The notes: generated by a model not told the origin, from the sequence alone. A stretch of 62,829 nt of DNA from Paenibacillus xerothermodurans (GCF_002220865.2 NZ_NHRJ02000020.1:1-62829), one strand, 5' to 3'. Counted from the stretch's first letter, positions 28,136-37,131 are shown. Program-made: numbers and translations.

Positions 28136-29291
28136 ATGGATCAAAACGAAAAAAGGGCTTATCGTCATGTTGGCCGCGATCGCTCTCACCGTTACAGCAA
28201 CAGGCTGCGGCAAGAAGGATGCCGATCCAGCCGCCGGAAACGCTGCGGCGACCCAACCTGCGGCCACTAACGCCGACGAAGTATTGGTAACTTACAAGGA
28301 CGGCGGCCAAGTCACGCGAGGCGAATTTGATACTTTCGTGAATATTAATACATTTTTCTATCAACAATATGCCCAATACAAAGACGATCCGGCATTCCAG
28401 CAGGACATGATGAAGCAGTTGGTTACCTTCCGCGTGCTTTCCTCCCGCGCCGATGATAAGGTCAAGGCCGAAGCTGAGGCACGAGCTCAGGAGCAGATGA
28501 ACCAAATCAAGGAATTTCTAAACCTGCAGGAAGGCGGAATGGAGACTCGACTGAAGGAAGCAAATCTGACCGAGAAGGACATTCATGACTTCGTGCTGCG
28601 CAGCATGCAGGGCATTGGCGCCATGGAAAGCAAAGTGACCGACGAGCAGGTGAAGGCTGCGTATGATCAGCGTTTGGCACAGGACAAAAACGCCTATGAC
28701 ACCGCAACTGTCAGCCACATCTTGATTCAAACGTCGGATCCTGCCTCCGGCAAGGAAACCCGTTCTAAGGAAGATGCGATGAAGCGGGCCAAAGAAGTAC
28801 AGGACAAGCTGAAGGCTGGCGGTGATTTTGCAGCTCTGGCCAAGGAATACTCCGAAGATCCCGGCTCCAAGGACAACGGTGGCAAGTACGAAAATGCCGA
28901 GGTGTCCAAATGGGTGCCGGAATTCAAGAAAGCGGCCCTGGAGCTGCCGATCAATCAGATCAGCGATCCTGTTGAAACGTCTTATGGTTATCATGTGATG
29001 AAGGTTGAATCACGTTCAACGAAAACTTTCGATGAAGTAAAAGGTGATTTGCGTTCAGAGGCTGCAGAGCCGTTGGTGTACGAATTCGTCGAGCAGGAGC
29101 TGCCTGGCTTGATTGAGACCAACAAATTGCCGCAGCCGCCGGCGACACCGCCGGCTGCACCGGGGGCGACGCCTCCGGCTAACGCGCCGACCACCGACGC
29201 ACCGACCACAGACGCGCCGACAAAGGAAGCCCCGCCAGCGGTTGCACCGCCTGCCGAGGCCCCGAAGACGGAAGCACCGGCTCAGCAATAA
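28122..29291 (+). CDS. prsA: PrsA-like lipoprotein, parvulin-type peptidyl-prolyl isomerase
   Basis: 389 residues, ATG after AAGGGAG inside the end of mfd. A lipoprotein signal peptide ends at the lipobox TVTATGC (Cys ~29). A SurA-like N-terminal chaperone region (~55-190) precedes one parvulin domain (~195-290: SHILIQT, GGDFAALAKEYSEDPGSKDNGG, YGYHVMKV). The last ~55 residues are a Pro/Ala/Thr-rich tail with repeated APTTD units, probably a flexible wall-spanning spacer. It acts outside the membrane in folding secreted proteins. The overlap with mfd implies co-transcription. yacD at 51.7 kb encodes a second PPIase. Confidence 0.93.
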   Translation: MLSNKWIKTKKGLIVMLAAIALTVTATGCGKKDADPAAGNAAATQPAATNADEVLVTYKDGGQVTRGEFDTFVNINTFFYQQYAQYKDDPAFQQDMMKQLVTFRVLSSRADDKVKAEAEARAQEQMNQIKEFLNLQEGGMETRLKEANLTEKDIHDFVLRSMQGIGAMESKVTDEQVKAAYDQRLAQDKNAYDTATVSHILIQTSDPASGKETRSKEDAMKRAKEVQDKLKAGGDFAALAKEYSEDPGSKDNGGKYENAEVSKWVPEFKKAALELPINQISDPVETSYGYHVMKVESRSTKTFDEVKGDLRSEAAEPLVYEFVEQELPGLIETNKLPQPPATPPAAPGATPPANAPTTDAPTTDAPTKEAPPAVAPPAEAPKTEAPAQQ

Positions 29292-29295
29292 TTAC

Positions 29296-29325
29296 CAGGG
29301 TGCCCGCATGGGCACCCTGTTTTTA
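29296..29325 (+). terminator. Terminator after prsA
   Basis: CAGGGTGCCC and GGGCACCCTG form a perfect 10-bp stem with loop GCAT, then TTTTTATTT. Confidence 0.92.
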
Positions 29326-29403
29326 TTTCTCAAATATGGACATAATGAAAGCAACGACGTCACAGGTGCACATGACTCGGCTGACGTATCAAAAGAATTA
29401 CAT

Positions 29404-29433
29404 GTATAGGCCGTTGGATGTCGAAGGATACTA
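29404..29433 (+). promoter_or_regulatory. Candidate sigma-G promoter of spoVT
   Basis: GTATA (fits -35 GHATR) is followed after exactly 18 bases by GATACTA, one mismatch from the -10 CATNMTA. spoVT is a sigma-G gene in B. subtilis. A TGTCGAA 0A-like box happens to lie in the spacer and may be coincidental. Confidence 0.5.
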
Positions 29434-29523
29434 TGGTCACTAGTCGGATACTCTCCATTTAATACAAACGCAGAAATGCAGTCCTACCCTAATTCCTCTG
29501 GAAAGCGAGGCATCTAGAAAAAC

Positions 29524-30066
29524 ATGAAAGCAACGGGAATTGTTCGTCGTATTGACGATTTAGGAAGAGTGGTTATCCCCAAGGAAATTCGCCGGACGCT
29601 GCGTATCAGAGAAGGTGATCCCTTGGAGATTTTCGTGGACCGCGATGGAGAAGTGATTCTCAAGAAATATTCCCCAATAGGTGAATTGGGTGATTTTGCT
29701 AAGGAATACGCGGAATCATTGTATGAGAGCACCAATCACATTACTATGATCTCGGACCGTGACAACATCATCGCCGTCGCCGGTGGCTCGAAGAAAGACT
29801 ATCTGGAAAAACAGGTCGGTTCTCTGGTGGAAACATGCATGGAGAATCGCAAAACCGCGTTAGAAAGCAATCCAGGTCAATTTGAAGTCATCAAGGATAA
29901 TAACGAAACATACTCCGCTTACGTGATTGCTCCGATTATTGCCGGCGGCGACCCGATTGGCGCGGTGATTTTGCTGAACAAGGAAGAGAATATTAACATG
30001 GGGCAAATGGAAGTGAAAATGGCGGAAACTGCAGCCGGATTTCTAGCCAAACAAATGGAGCAATAG
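29524..30066 (+). CDS. spoVT: Stage V sporulation protein T
   Basis: 180 residues. The N-terminal AbrB-type swapped-hairpin DNA-binding domain (~1-50: ATGIVRRIDDLGRVVIPKEIRR) is joined to a GAF-like C-terminal domain (~55-178). SpoVT tunes sigma-G-dependent genes, including SASP genes, in the forespore. It is paralogous to the AbrB gene at 10.4 kb. Start ATG as in the family; the ribosome binding site GAGG is modest. Confidence 0.96.
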   Translation: MKATGIVRRIDDLGRVVIPKEIRRTLRIREGDPLEIFVDRDGEVILKKYSPIGELGDFAKEYAESLYESTNHITMISDRDNIIAVAGGSKKDYLEKQVGSLVETCMENRKTALESNPGQFEVIKDNNETYSAYVIAPIIAGGDPIGAVILLNKEENINMGQMEVKMAETAAGFLAKQMEQ

Positions 30067-30724
30067 TTATTTTTTCATGGCGGCGCGCGCTGCGTCTGCC
30101 CACACGAACAGCCGCAAGACGCGGTATGTTCATCTGCTGTGCTAGACTATGCGCCTGAATGTGCGTACAGGCAGACTCTGGCACATGTGGAAGCTCCATC
30201 AGGCTGCGCTGCGTCCGGTATGTCACGCGCTCGGAGCGGCTGGCATGGTTTCTTCCTTTGGGGCGTGGAAAGCTGGGGACGGTCTTGCAGAGGCTGGCGG
30301 GTCTGTTTGTCAGAGTTCAGCGGTTGATCTGCGCGGTGCGTCTCGGCCTTAGCAGCAACACACATAAGTTTTGGTGCTCGGAGTGCGTGCAGCGGTCGAT
30401 GGCAGTGCTGAGCCCGGCACGGGCGAAAACGAATCTGAGGATGCGATATATGGCGTTGCTCGAAGAGCTGGAAAAAGTGTTGTCGAGGCCGCATGAAAGG
30501 GGATCACAGGTGCCCCTTTTTTGCTGCGTTCACGTGTTTGGCTTTCTGATCGGGCTATGGGGTGCGCGGCGCAAGTACCGTGACAACGTTGCCCACCTGG
30601 TATTATCATATTTGGTTCCCCGGAGCGCCTTCTGGTATTCATGGGGCCGAGCTGGTTTTTACAGGGGGTAAGGGATGGTATATAATGAGTTGGTTATAAG
30701 GCCCCATTCAAGGTAAAAGGGGAA
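30067..30724. other. Long GC-rich spacer between spoVT and yabM
   Basis: About 650 bases. Open frames of up to 170 codons exist but their translations (Cys/Arg/Ser rich, no domain, no ribosome binding site) look like artefacts of GC-rich sequence. An intrinsic terminator near 30496-30522 lies 430 bases after spoVT, so an unrecognised transcript or an eroded gene may end there. Confidence 0.4.
30496..30522 (+). terminator. Orphan terminator-like hairpin
   Basis: AAAGGGG pairs with CCCCTTT across a ten-base loop and continues into T6. No gene I can support lies directly upstream. Confidence 0.6.
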
Positions 30725-32410
30725 ATGGCGATGGCTGAGCAATCGAGAGTTGAACCAACTGCAAGGAAGAGCACGGGCGCTGCGCTGTTAAAGGGGGCCG
30801 CCGTTCTCGGTGTCGCTGCGGTAATTTCTAAAGTTATCGGAACGATGCAGAAAATCCCACTGCAAAACATGGCGGGAGATGCCGTATTCGGTATTTATAA
30901 CGCGGTTTATCCGCTGTACATATTGATTTTATTTTTGGCTACCGCCGGCTTTCCTCTGGCGGTGTCCAAGTTTGTAGCGGAGCATGCGGCAGAAGGGCGT
31001 GACCACGAGGCGCGCCGTGTGCTTCGAGTCTCTTCAGTAGTCTTGACAGCGACCGGATTGATTTTCTTTTTACTTCTATTTCTAGGAGCTGATTGGTTAG
31101 CGTGGCTCATGGGTACCGCTCAGACCGGAATGGCAATTCGCAGCGTATCTTTTGCGCTGTTGATTGTTCCCGTGATGTCCGCTTTGCGCGGATATTATCA
31201 AGGTTACCAAGATATGGTGCCAACCGCCGTCTCCCAGGTCGTGGAGCAGACCGTTCGGGTATTCACAATGTTTGCACTGCTCCTGCTCTTCGTTCAGCTC
31301 GGTCGTGGTCCTGATTGGGTTGCGGCGGGCGCGACCTTCGGCTCGGTCACGGGTGCGCTGGCAGGACTGCTGGTCATGCTGTCTTATGACCGCAGGGAAC
31401 GCGGTGCGTGCACACCAAGCCGTTCGCTGCAGCGCGAAATGCGCACCTCTGTGAGCAAGAACAGGAATGAAAGCAGTTGGAGCTTGGCGGGTAGACTGCT
31501 GCGCTATGCGCTGCCCATTTGTCTGGGGACTATCGCGCTGCCGGTTTTGACGTTGGTGGATTCCTTCACGGTGCCCCGGCTGCTGGCGGCATATGGGTTG
31601 GATGAGCATCGCGCGTTATATCATTTCGGACTTTATCATCACGGTCAACCGTTGGTTGCATTGGTCTCTATGATCGCTTCGTCGATGTCAGCAGCGTTGG
31701 TGCCCGCAATTGCAGAGGCGAAAATCAAGGGCGACTGGGATTCGCTGCGCAACCGGGCGGCCATGGCACTCAGGTTCACTTGGCTGATCGGAGCGGCAGC
31801 TTCTGTGGGGCTTGCATGCTTGGCGAAGCCGATGAACATCATGTTCTTCGACACTGCTGAAGGCTCCTCGGCGATGTCTATCCTGGCGTACACGGCCCTG
31901 TTCAGCACGCTGAACATCGTGGCCGGCAGCGTACTGCAGGGCGTCGGCGCCGTGATCGCACCGGCGCTGTACCTGCTCGCCGCAGCGGCGGCCAAAACCG
32001 CGGCGAACGCCGCCCTCGTGCCCCGCTGGGGCATCGATGGCGCCGCAGCCGCGGCAGTGGCCGCGTACGCGCTCGCAGGTGCGCTCGCCCTCGCGCACGC
32101 GCTGCGCGCCACCGGCGTCACGCCGGCCGTCGGCCGCACCATCAAACCGCTGCTGTGCATTGGTTTGATGGCCATCGGCGTCCTCGCCGTGACGCAAGGC
32201 CTGCCCGCGCTGCTCGACGCACTCCTCGTGACCGTGCCCCCCAGGGGCGTGGCCACGGTGGTGTCGCTCGCAGGCGTTGCTCTGGGCGCGATCGTGTACG
32301 CTCTCGCGCTGATTCGTTTCGGCGTCGTGACCTCCGCCGAACTCGAGCAAATCCCGGCGCTTCGAGGAAAGCCCCTCGTGCTTTTGCGCAGGTGGAGACT
32401 GCTGCGCTAA
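30725..32410 (+). CDS. yabM: YabM, MOP/MATE-superfamily polysaccharide flippase (SpoVB-like)
   Basis: 561 residues with 13-14 predicted membrane helices starting at ~22. The N-terminal VISKVIGTMQKIPLQNMAGD is typical of SpoVB/YabM/MurJ-like flippases that move lipid-linked saccharides. ATG 30725 follows AAAAGGGG; ATG 30731 is possible. The C-terminal third is exceptionally GC-rich and Ala-rich (AAAAAKTAANAALV and similar), well above the rest of the gene. Substrate is not decided by sequence. mazG follows. Confidence 0.92.
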   Translation: MAMAEQSRVEPTARKSTGAALLKGAAVLGVAAVISKVIGTMQKIPLQNMAGDAVFGIYNAVYPLYILILFLATAGFPLAVSKFVAEHAAEGRDHEARRVLRVSSVVLTATGLIFFLLLFLGADWLAWLMGTAQTGMAIRSVSFALLIVPVMSALRGYYQGYQDMVPTAVSQVVEQTVRVFTMFALLLLFVQLGRGPDWVAAGATFGSVTGALAGLLVMLSYDRRERGACTPSRSLQREMRTSVSKNRNESSWSLAGRLLRYALPICLGTIALPVLTLVDSFTVPRLLAAYGLDEHRALYHFGLYHHGQPLVALVSMIASSMSAALVPAIAEAKIKGDWDSLRNRAAMALRFTWLIGAAASVGLACLAKPMNIMFFDTAEGSSAMSILAYTALFSTLNIVAGSVLQGVGAVIAPALYLLAAAAAKTAANAALVPRWGIDGAAAAAVAAYALAGALALAHALRATGVTPAVGRTIKPLLCIGLMAIGVLAVTQGLPALLDALLVTVPPRGVATVVSLAGVALGAIVYALALIRFGVVTSAELEQIPALRGKPLVLLRRWRLLR

Positions 32411-32529
32411 GCCTCCTTTCCGGGTAAACAGTGCAGTGATTGCGATGTTTACCTCAAGTTACCATCTATAGCAGGCGCATTATCTTCTGTGTCACCCTCA
32501 TTAATTTATTGCAGGAGGCGAATTCTTTT

Positions 32530-34026
32530 ATGCAGCGGCAAATTATCGTGGTCGGCTTAGGCTCAGGCGATGAAAATCAACTCACGCTGGGCGTGTGGAA
32601 ACAGCTGCAAGCAGCGGACAAGCTGTATCTCCGGACAGACCGGCATCCCATGATAGCAATGCTTCGCAATAATGGTATTAAATATGAATCGTTCGATAAG
32701 CTGTACGAGAGCCACAGTACATTTGAACAAGTATATGAGGCAATTACCGATGCTTTATTGGCACTGGCCGCAGCCGCACCAACGCCGGTAGTTTACGCGG
32801 TGCCGGGGCACCCAATGGTAGCTGAGATGACCGTACAACTGCTTCGGGCACGTTGTCCTAAGCAGGGGGTGGCGCTGCAGCTGCTTGGCGGAGAAAGCTT
32901 TTTAGATCAGGCGTTTCTCAGTTTGGGTTTCGATCCTATCGAAGGGTTTCAGCTGCTGAACGGCACCGATTTATCGGTACACAGCTTGAATCCTCAGCTG
33001 CACACGGTTATCGGGCAGGTATATGATACCCACACGGCATCAGATGTGAAATTGACACTGATGGAGCTGTATCCTGACGAGACTGAGGTCGTGGTTGGAC
33101 ATGCATTGGGCGTGAATGGCGAAGAGAAGATCCATCGCATACCGTTGTACGAAATGGACCGCCTGACGGACTACGGGAATCTGTCGCTTGTCTGGGTGCC
33201 GCGTTCAAATCAGGAGCGGGCGCGCAGCCGCACCTTCGCCCGTCTCCACGAGATCGTCGAGATACTGCGAGGCCCAGAGGGCTGTCCATGGGATCGGGAG
33301 CAAACGCATCGTTCGCTGCGCAGAAACCTGATCGAAGAGGCTTACGAAGTGTTGGAGACGTTCGATGAAGAAGATCCGGAGCATATGGCGGAGGAGCTGG
33401 GCGATCTGCTGCTGCAAGTTATGCTGCACTCGCAAATCGCGGCCGACGAAGGCGAATTTACCGTGCTCGATGTCATTCAAACTCTGAACGAGAAACTGAT
33501 TCGCCGGCATCCCCACGTATTTGGTGCAGCGCAAGCGGACGATGCAGCTGATGCGCTCGCGAACTGGCAGGAGATTAAGCAGGAGGAGAAGCGCAGCAAG
33601 GGCATTGATCCGGAAGCGCTCCCGCTGTTGAGCGGTATCCCTCGTGAACTGCCGGGATTGATGAGGGCTTACAAGCTTCAAAAGAAAGCCGCCCAAGTGG
33701 GGTTCGACTGGCCTGAATTAGACGATGTGTTGGAAATTGTCGAATCCGAGTGGGAGGAATTAAAGGAAGCAATTTCGATATATTCCCACAAAGAGCAGCA
33801 TGAGGAGCTCGGTGATCTGCTGTTTTCAGTCGTGAATTTATCCCGGTTTCTCAAAATTGAACCTGAAGAAGCCTTAGCGGACGCCAATCGCAAGTTTTTT
33901 GACCGTTTCGGTTATATTGAGCAGCAGCTGCGTTTAAAGGGCAAGCGATTTGACCAAACTGATTTACAAGAGATGGAATCTCTGTGGCAGGAAGCAAAAA
34001 AAGTTTTAAAAATCGACAATACGTAG
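32530..34026 (+). CDS. mazG: Tetrapyrrole-methylase/MazG fusion protein (YabN)
   Basis: 498 residues from ATG 32530 after GCAGGAGG; the open frame extends upstream without a binding site. The N-terminal half (~1-225) is a tetrapyrrole methylase-like domain (VVGLGSGD, VYAVPGHPMVAE). The C-terminal half holds two MazG NTP pyrophosphohydrolase segments (~250-340 with NLIEEAYEVLE and LGDLLLQVMLHSQ; ~390-460 with EEWEEL-like and LGDLLFSVVNLSRF). It probably hydrolyses aberrant NTPs; the role of the N-terminal domain is unclear. Confidence 0.95.
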   Translation: MQRQIIVVGLGSGDENQLTLGVWKQLQAADKLYLRTDRHPMIAMLRNNGIKYESFDKLYESHSTFEQVYEAITDALLALAAAAPTPVVYAVPGHPMVAEMTVQLLRARCPKQGVALQLLGGESFLDQAFLSLGFDPIEGFQLLNGTDLSVHSLNPQLHTVIGQVYDTHTASDVKLTLMELYPDETEVVVGHALGVNGEEKIHRIPLYEMDRLTDYGNLSLVWVPRSNQERARSRTFARLHEIVEILRGPEGCPWDREQTHRSLRRNLIEEAYEVLETFDEEDPEHMAEELGDLLLQVMLHSQIAADEGEFTVLDVIQTLNEKLIRRHPHVFGAAQADDAADALANWQEIKQEEKRSKGIDPEALPLLSGIPRELPGLMRAYKLQKKAAQVGFDWPELDDVLEIVESEWEELKEAISIYSHKEQHEELGDLLFSVVNLSRFLKIEPEEALADANRKFFDRFGYIEQQLRLKGKRFDQTDLQEMESLWQEAKKVLKIDNT

Positions 34027-34090
34027 CAGGATTTTCCTGAATCACAAAGAATACATAGCATTAGTGTTATTTTTGAGGAGGAAATTATTG

Positions 34091-34363
34091 ATGAACAAAA
34101 CAGATTTGATCAACAACATTTCGGAAAAAAGCGGCTTAATGAAGAAGGACGTGGAAACCGTTCTTAACAACTTCCTTGGTGAGGTAACTGAAGCTTTGTC
34201 AATCGGTGACAAAGTGCAGTTAATTGGTTTTGGCACGTTCGAAACTCGTAAGCGCTCCGGCCGCACAGGCCGTAACCCTCAAACAGGCAAGGAAATCATC
34301 ATTCCTGAGTCCAACGTTCCAGCTTTTAAAGCGGGCAATAAGCTTAAAGAAGCGGTAAAATAA
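34091..34363 (+). CDS. hup: HU family DNA-binding protein
   Basis: 90 residues from ATG 34091 after GAGGAGG. The HU fold is complete: MNKTDLINNISEKSGLMKKD, then GFGTFETRKRSGRTGRNPQTG with the beta-arm Arg/Pro tip, ending FKAGNKLKEAVK. It compacts the nucleoid. B. subtilis hbs lies elsewhere; the position between mazG and rqcP is typical of Paenibacillus relatives. The stop shares a base with the rqcP start (TAATG). Confidence 0.96.
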   Translation: MNKTDLINNISEKSGLMKKDVETVLNNFLGEVTEALSIGDKVQLIGFGTFETRKRSGRTGRNPQTGKEIIIPESNVPAFKAGNKLKEAVK

Positions 34364-34647
34364 TGCGGCTTGATAAATTCCTCAAGGTTTCCCGGCTCAT
34401 CAAACGGCGCACCGTGGCGAAGGACGTATCCGATCAAGGACGCGTTTGGATCAACGGCAGGGATGCCAAACCGAGCAGCGCCATAAAAGTAGGCGACGAA
34501 TTGAGGATCCAATTTGGACAAAAGAGTATCACCGTTCGCGTGGAGCAGTTAACTGAATCGACCCGCAAGGAAGATGCGGCGAACATGTACACTTTGCTCA
34601 AAGAGGAAATGCACCATAATGATTTTTGGCAAAACAAAGGAGACTGA
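34363..34647 (+). CDS. rqcP: RQC P-site tRNA stabilising factor RqcP (YabO)
   Basis: 94 residues, ATG overlapping the hup stop. It is an Hsp15/S4-domain protein: MRLDKFLKVSRLIKRRTVAKDV, DQGRVWING and VGDELRIQFG cover the S4 fold (~1-60). RqcP binds the stalled 50S-peptidyl-tRNA complex and supports alanine-tail synthesis by RqcH. Length is normal. Confidence 0.95.
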   Translation: MRLDKFLKVSRLIKRRTVAKDVSDQGRVWINGRDAKPSSAIKVGDELRIQFGQKSITVRVEQLTESTRKEDAANMYTLLKEEMHHNDFWQNKGD

Positions 34648-34665
34648 CTGGTTCAGTCTCTTTTG
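34640..34665 (+). terminator. Terminator at the end of rqcP
   Basis: AGACTGA/TCAGTCT with loop CTGGT, followed by CTTTT; the 5' side overlaps the rqcP stop. Confidence 0.78.
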
Positions 34666-35149
34666 CCGTCCTCCAGGAATCATGAGGCTGCCGACATGCC
34701 GTCGGCTTCCGCATTTCCGCCCCGCCTGGCAAACGCCCGACTCCGCCACTGACCTCCCCGTGTACCACATTGATCCTGTTCTCGACTGCACCCCACGCCT
34801 CATCCGATTCACGCGCTGCCGCGAATCGTTGCTGCGCTCTGCGGTTTGCTGCAGCTGAATCGCGCTAGCATCCGCCGCGCTGCCATGCCCATGCGTCTAT
34901 TGCTGGCGCCGACCGGACAAGCCGTGCTCTTTAGAAAAAAAGACATAGCCCCCACCCACCCATGGTTCTAATCCCGTAGATCCCCCCATATTTTTAAGTA
35001 AACAAGCTTTGCGCATCTGTTGTCATACCCGTGTTCTACAGCGTGCGTCGTGCTAATGCAGCGATAACAGCTCGGCACAGAACGCGCCGGTTATGCAGCT
35101 ATGGCAGCAACCGATATTTAAACTGCAAAAGCGGCCAGGAGGGATACCC
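34666..35149. other. Spacer between rqcP and yabP
   Basis: About 480 bases, GC-rich on the left and with AT-rich patches near 34990. No gene seen. A mother-cell (sigma-E) promoter for yabP is expected here but I found no convincing match. Confidence 0.4.
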
Positions 35150-35434
35150 ATGGCAATTGAGCCGGGAAAAGTCAAGCGACAGGAAATTAAGATGCTGAAC
35201 CGCAAGCTGCTCGAAGTATCCGGCGTCATTAACGTCGAGAGTTTTGACAGTGAGGAATTTTTATTGGAGACCGAATTCGGTTTCTTAATGATTAAAGGCC
35301 AAAACCTGCACATTAAAAATCTGAGCTTGGAGCAGGGGCTGGTCGTGATCGAAGGATTAGTCAATGAGCTGGCTTATGTAGATGCACAGTCCCAGGGCAA
35401 GTCCAAGGGATTATGGGGTAAGCTGTTCAAGTGA
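35150..35434 (+). CDS. yabP: Sporulation protein YabP
   Basis: 94 residues from ATG 35150 after CAGGAGGG. The family core LNRKLLEVSGVINVESFDSEEFLLET and LHIKNLSLEQGLVVIEG is intact. YabP is made in the mother cell and is needed for cortex synthesis with YabQ. It overlaps yabQ by four bases. Confidence 0.94.
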   Translation: MAIEPGKVKRQEIKMLNRKLLEVSGVINVESFDSEEFLLETEFGFLMIKGQNLHIKNLSLEQGLVVIEGLVNELAYVDAQSQGKSKGLWGKLFK

Positions 35435-36000
35435 CGCTCCACGTGCAGTTTGTCACCATGGGTATGATGGTGCTGGGAGGATTGTCATTAGGCGGATTGT
35501 ACGATTTGTACCGGGTGCTTGCAGGCCAGCTCAGGGCACCTCGCTATGCCTATTACCTCCTTGATGTAATTTTCTGGCTTGTGGGAACGCTGCTGGTTTT
35601 TAAGCTGTTGTATGAGAGTAATCTGGGTGAAGTGCGGTTGTTTATTTTCATTGGGTTGCTCATCGGAATTGTCGGTTATTTTCTGGTGTTTAGCCGAACC
35701 GTAATCCGGTTAATATTATGGATGATCCGTGTAGTACAAACCATGGTTCGCATCGGTAAAAAAATAATAGAGTTGTTCATAATCATGCCGACGGTGTGGC
35801 TGTATAGGGCAACGCTGATTTTTTTAGGATTTTTGGCTGCTATAGCTATTTTCCTGTATAGAATTATGCTACAATTATTTTATCCTGTCTGGAAATTGCT
35901 GCTATGGCTATTCAAGCTTCTAACTCGGCACATGGTTGTTCCAGCATGGTTACAAAAAACCGGTCACAAGATTTCGGCGTTCATCCGTCGTTTTTTTTGA
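35431..36000 (+). CDS. yabQ: Spore cortex biosynthesis protein YabQ
   Basis: 189 residues from GTG overlapping yabP. Four or five hydrophobic helices (~7-25, 40-60, 68-88, 95-130, 123-145) define the membrane protein; GGLSLGGLYDLYRV near the N-terminus is typical. YabQ sits in the outer forespore membrane of B. subtilis and is required for cortex formation. The C-terminus is basic. Confidence 0.92.
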   Translation: MTLHVQFVTMGMMVLGGLSLGGLYDLYRVLAGQLRAPRYAYYLLDVIFWLVGTLLVFKLLYESNLGEVRLFIFIGLLIGIVGYFLVFSRTVIRLILWMIRVVQTMVRIGKKIIELFIIMPTVWLYRATLIFLGFLAAIAIFLYRIMLQLFYPVWKLLLWLFKLLTRHMVVPAWLQKTGHKISAFIRRFF

Positions 36001-36026
36001 GCGATTGCAAGGAGGATCTACAGCTT

Positions 36027-36356
36027 ATGAGTTCTGCCCAGGCAGCAGGTACCCGAACCAAACAGAATAATAAGGGCTCATATCGCCGGCGTCGGCTGGT
36101 TATGATTATTCTTGCTTGCTTTTTGTGTTGGGCCGGCGCGACGCTGTGGAATCAGATAGGCAAGATCGAGGAACGAAGCGAGAAGGTTGCTGCGTTGGAG
36201 CAGAAGAAAGAGCAAGCTCTGCAGATGAATGAAGCGGCCAAGCGCGAAATTATACGATTGAATGATCCTGAGTATGTTGAACAAAAGATAAGAAAAGAGC
36301 TGCATTATGTGAAGCAGGGTGAAACCTTATTCTACGTTCCGAAAGAGCAGAACTGA
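36027..36356 (+). CDS. divIC: Cell-division protein DivIC (septum formation initiator)
   Basis: 109 residues from ATG 36027 after AAGGAGG; the longer frame begins inside yabQ. A basic cytoplasmic start, a helix at ~26-43 (LVMIILACFLCWAGATLW), a coiled coil (~45-80) and a small C-terminal domain (NDPEYVEQKIRKELHYVKQGE) match DivIC/FtsL-type proteins. It forms the FtsL-DivIB-DivIC divisome complex. Confidence 0.93.
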   Translation: MSSAQAAGTRTKQNNKGSYRRRRLVMIILACFLCWAGATLWNQIGKIEERSEKVAALEQKKEQALQMNEAAKREIIRLNDPEYVEQKIRKELHYVKQGETLFYVPKEQN

Positions 36357-36386
36357 TCAGTCCAAACGGGCTGGGCAAACCTTTTG

Positions 36387-36415
36387 TTGACCGTATGTAG
36401 CCCGTAAGTTATAAT
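36387..36415 (+). promoter_or_regulatory. Sigma-A promoter of yabR
   Basis: TTGACC and TATAAT are separated by exactly 17 bases, ~50 bases before the yabR start. Confidence 0.78.
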
Positions 36416-36465
36416 CTCCATTGTCGAGGTTTTGCTAACTATTTAAGGGAGGAACATTTTACTTT

Positions 36466-36954
36466 ATGGCAATTGAAGTGGGCAGCAAGCTGGAAGGAAA
36501 GGTTACGGGCATTACTCACTTTGGGGCATTTGTAGAGCTACCTGAGGGCGGTACGGGCCTGGTGCATATCTCGGAGATTGCAGATAACTATGTTAAGGAC
36601 GTCAACGATCATTTGAAGTTGAATGACATAGTTACCGTCAAAGTGATTAATGTTGACAAGGACGGCAAAATCGGTCTATCGATCAAGCAAGCGGTGGATA
36701 AACCGGTGGAAGCGAAGCCCGCTCGTTTTGAAAGACAAGGTGGCGGACCCGGCATTGGCGGCAGACACGAAGGTCGAGGCGGTTTCGGCGGTCGTGGCGG
36801 AGATCGCGGTGGTCGTGGAGGCAGGCCCGCTGCAGGTAAGCTATCATTTGAAGATAAAATGTCGCGTTTTTTGAAGGACAGCGAGGAACGCATCTCGTCC
36901 CTGAAGAAGAACACTGAAGGGAAACGTGGAGGACGCGGCGCGCGGCGCGATTAA
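36466..36954 (+). CDS. yabR: S1-domain RNA-binding protein YabR
   Basis: 162 residues. The N-terminal S1 domain (~1-75: GSKLEGKVTGITHFGAFVELP, GLVHISEIADNYVKDV) is followed by a long Gly/Arg (RGG-like) linker (~90-122) and a basic helical tail. The RGG-rich extension suggests additional RNA contact; this is inference. ATG after GGGAGGA, with a consensus promoter just upstream and a terminator behind. Confidence 0.93.
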   Translation: MAIEVGSKLEGKVTGITHFGAFVELPEGGTGLVHISEIADNYVKDVNDHLKLNDIVTVKVINVDKDGKIGLSIKQAVDKPVEAKPARFERQGGGPGIGGRHEGRGGFGGRGGDRGGRGGRPAAGKLSFEDKMSRFLKDSEERISSLKKNTEGKRGGRGARRD

Positions 36955-36966
36955 TCATATTATAAC

Positions 36967-37001
36967 AGCCGTATAGGCGGGCAACCGTTTATGCGGCTTT
37001 T
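36967..37001 (+). terminator. Terminator after yabR
   Basis: AGCCGTATA pairs with TATGCGGCT around an interrupted loop and leads to TTTTC. Confidence 0.72.
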
Positions 37002-37102
37002 CAGTGAGTGCAACGTTAGTTCACGTGTTTCATGCTTGCACCTCAGTCAGCAACCTATTCTCGGTGCACGGGGCGAACGCTATATGTGCAAGTCCCAGCA
37101 AC

Positions 37103-37131
37103 TTGACAAACCTCCCGCGCTGTTATATACT
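37103..37131 (+). promoter_or_regulatory. Sigma-A promoter of tRNA-Met
   Basis: TTGACA and TATACT separated by exactly 17 bases, 12 bases before the tRNA 5' end. Confidence 0.85.

Noticed and set aside
30159-30671. 170-codon plus-strand frame in the spoVT-yabM spacer
   Set aside because: No Shine-Dalgarno, unnatural Cys/Arg/Ser composition, overlaps a terminator hairpin and three other equally poor frames.
34985-35035. Sigma-E promoter for yabP
   Set aside because: CCATATT and CATACC occur, but 30 bases apart instead of 14-15; no better pair found.
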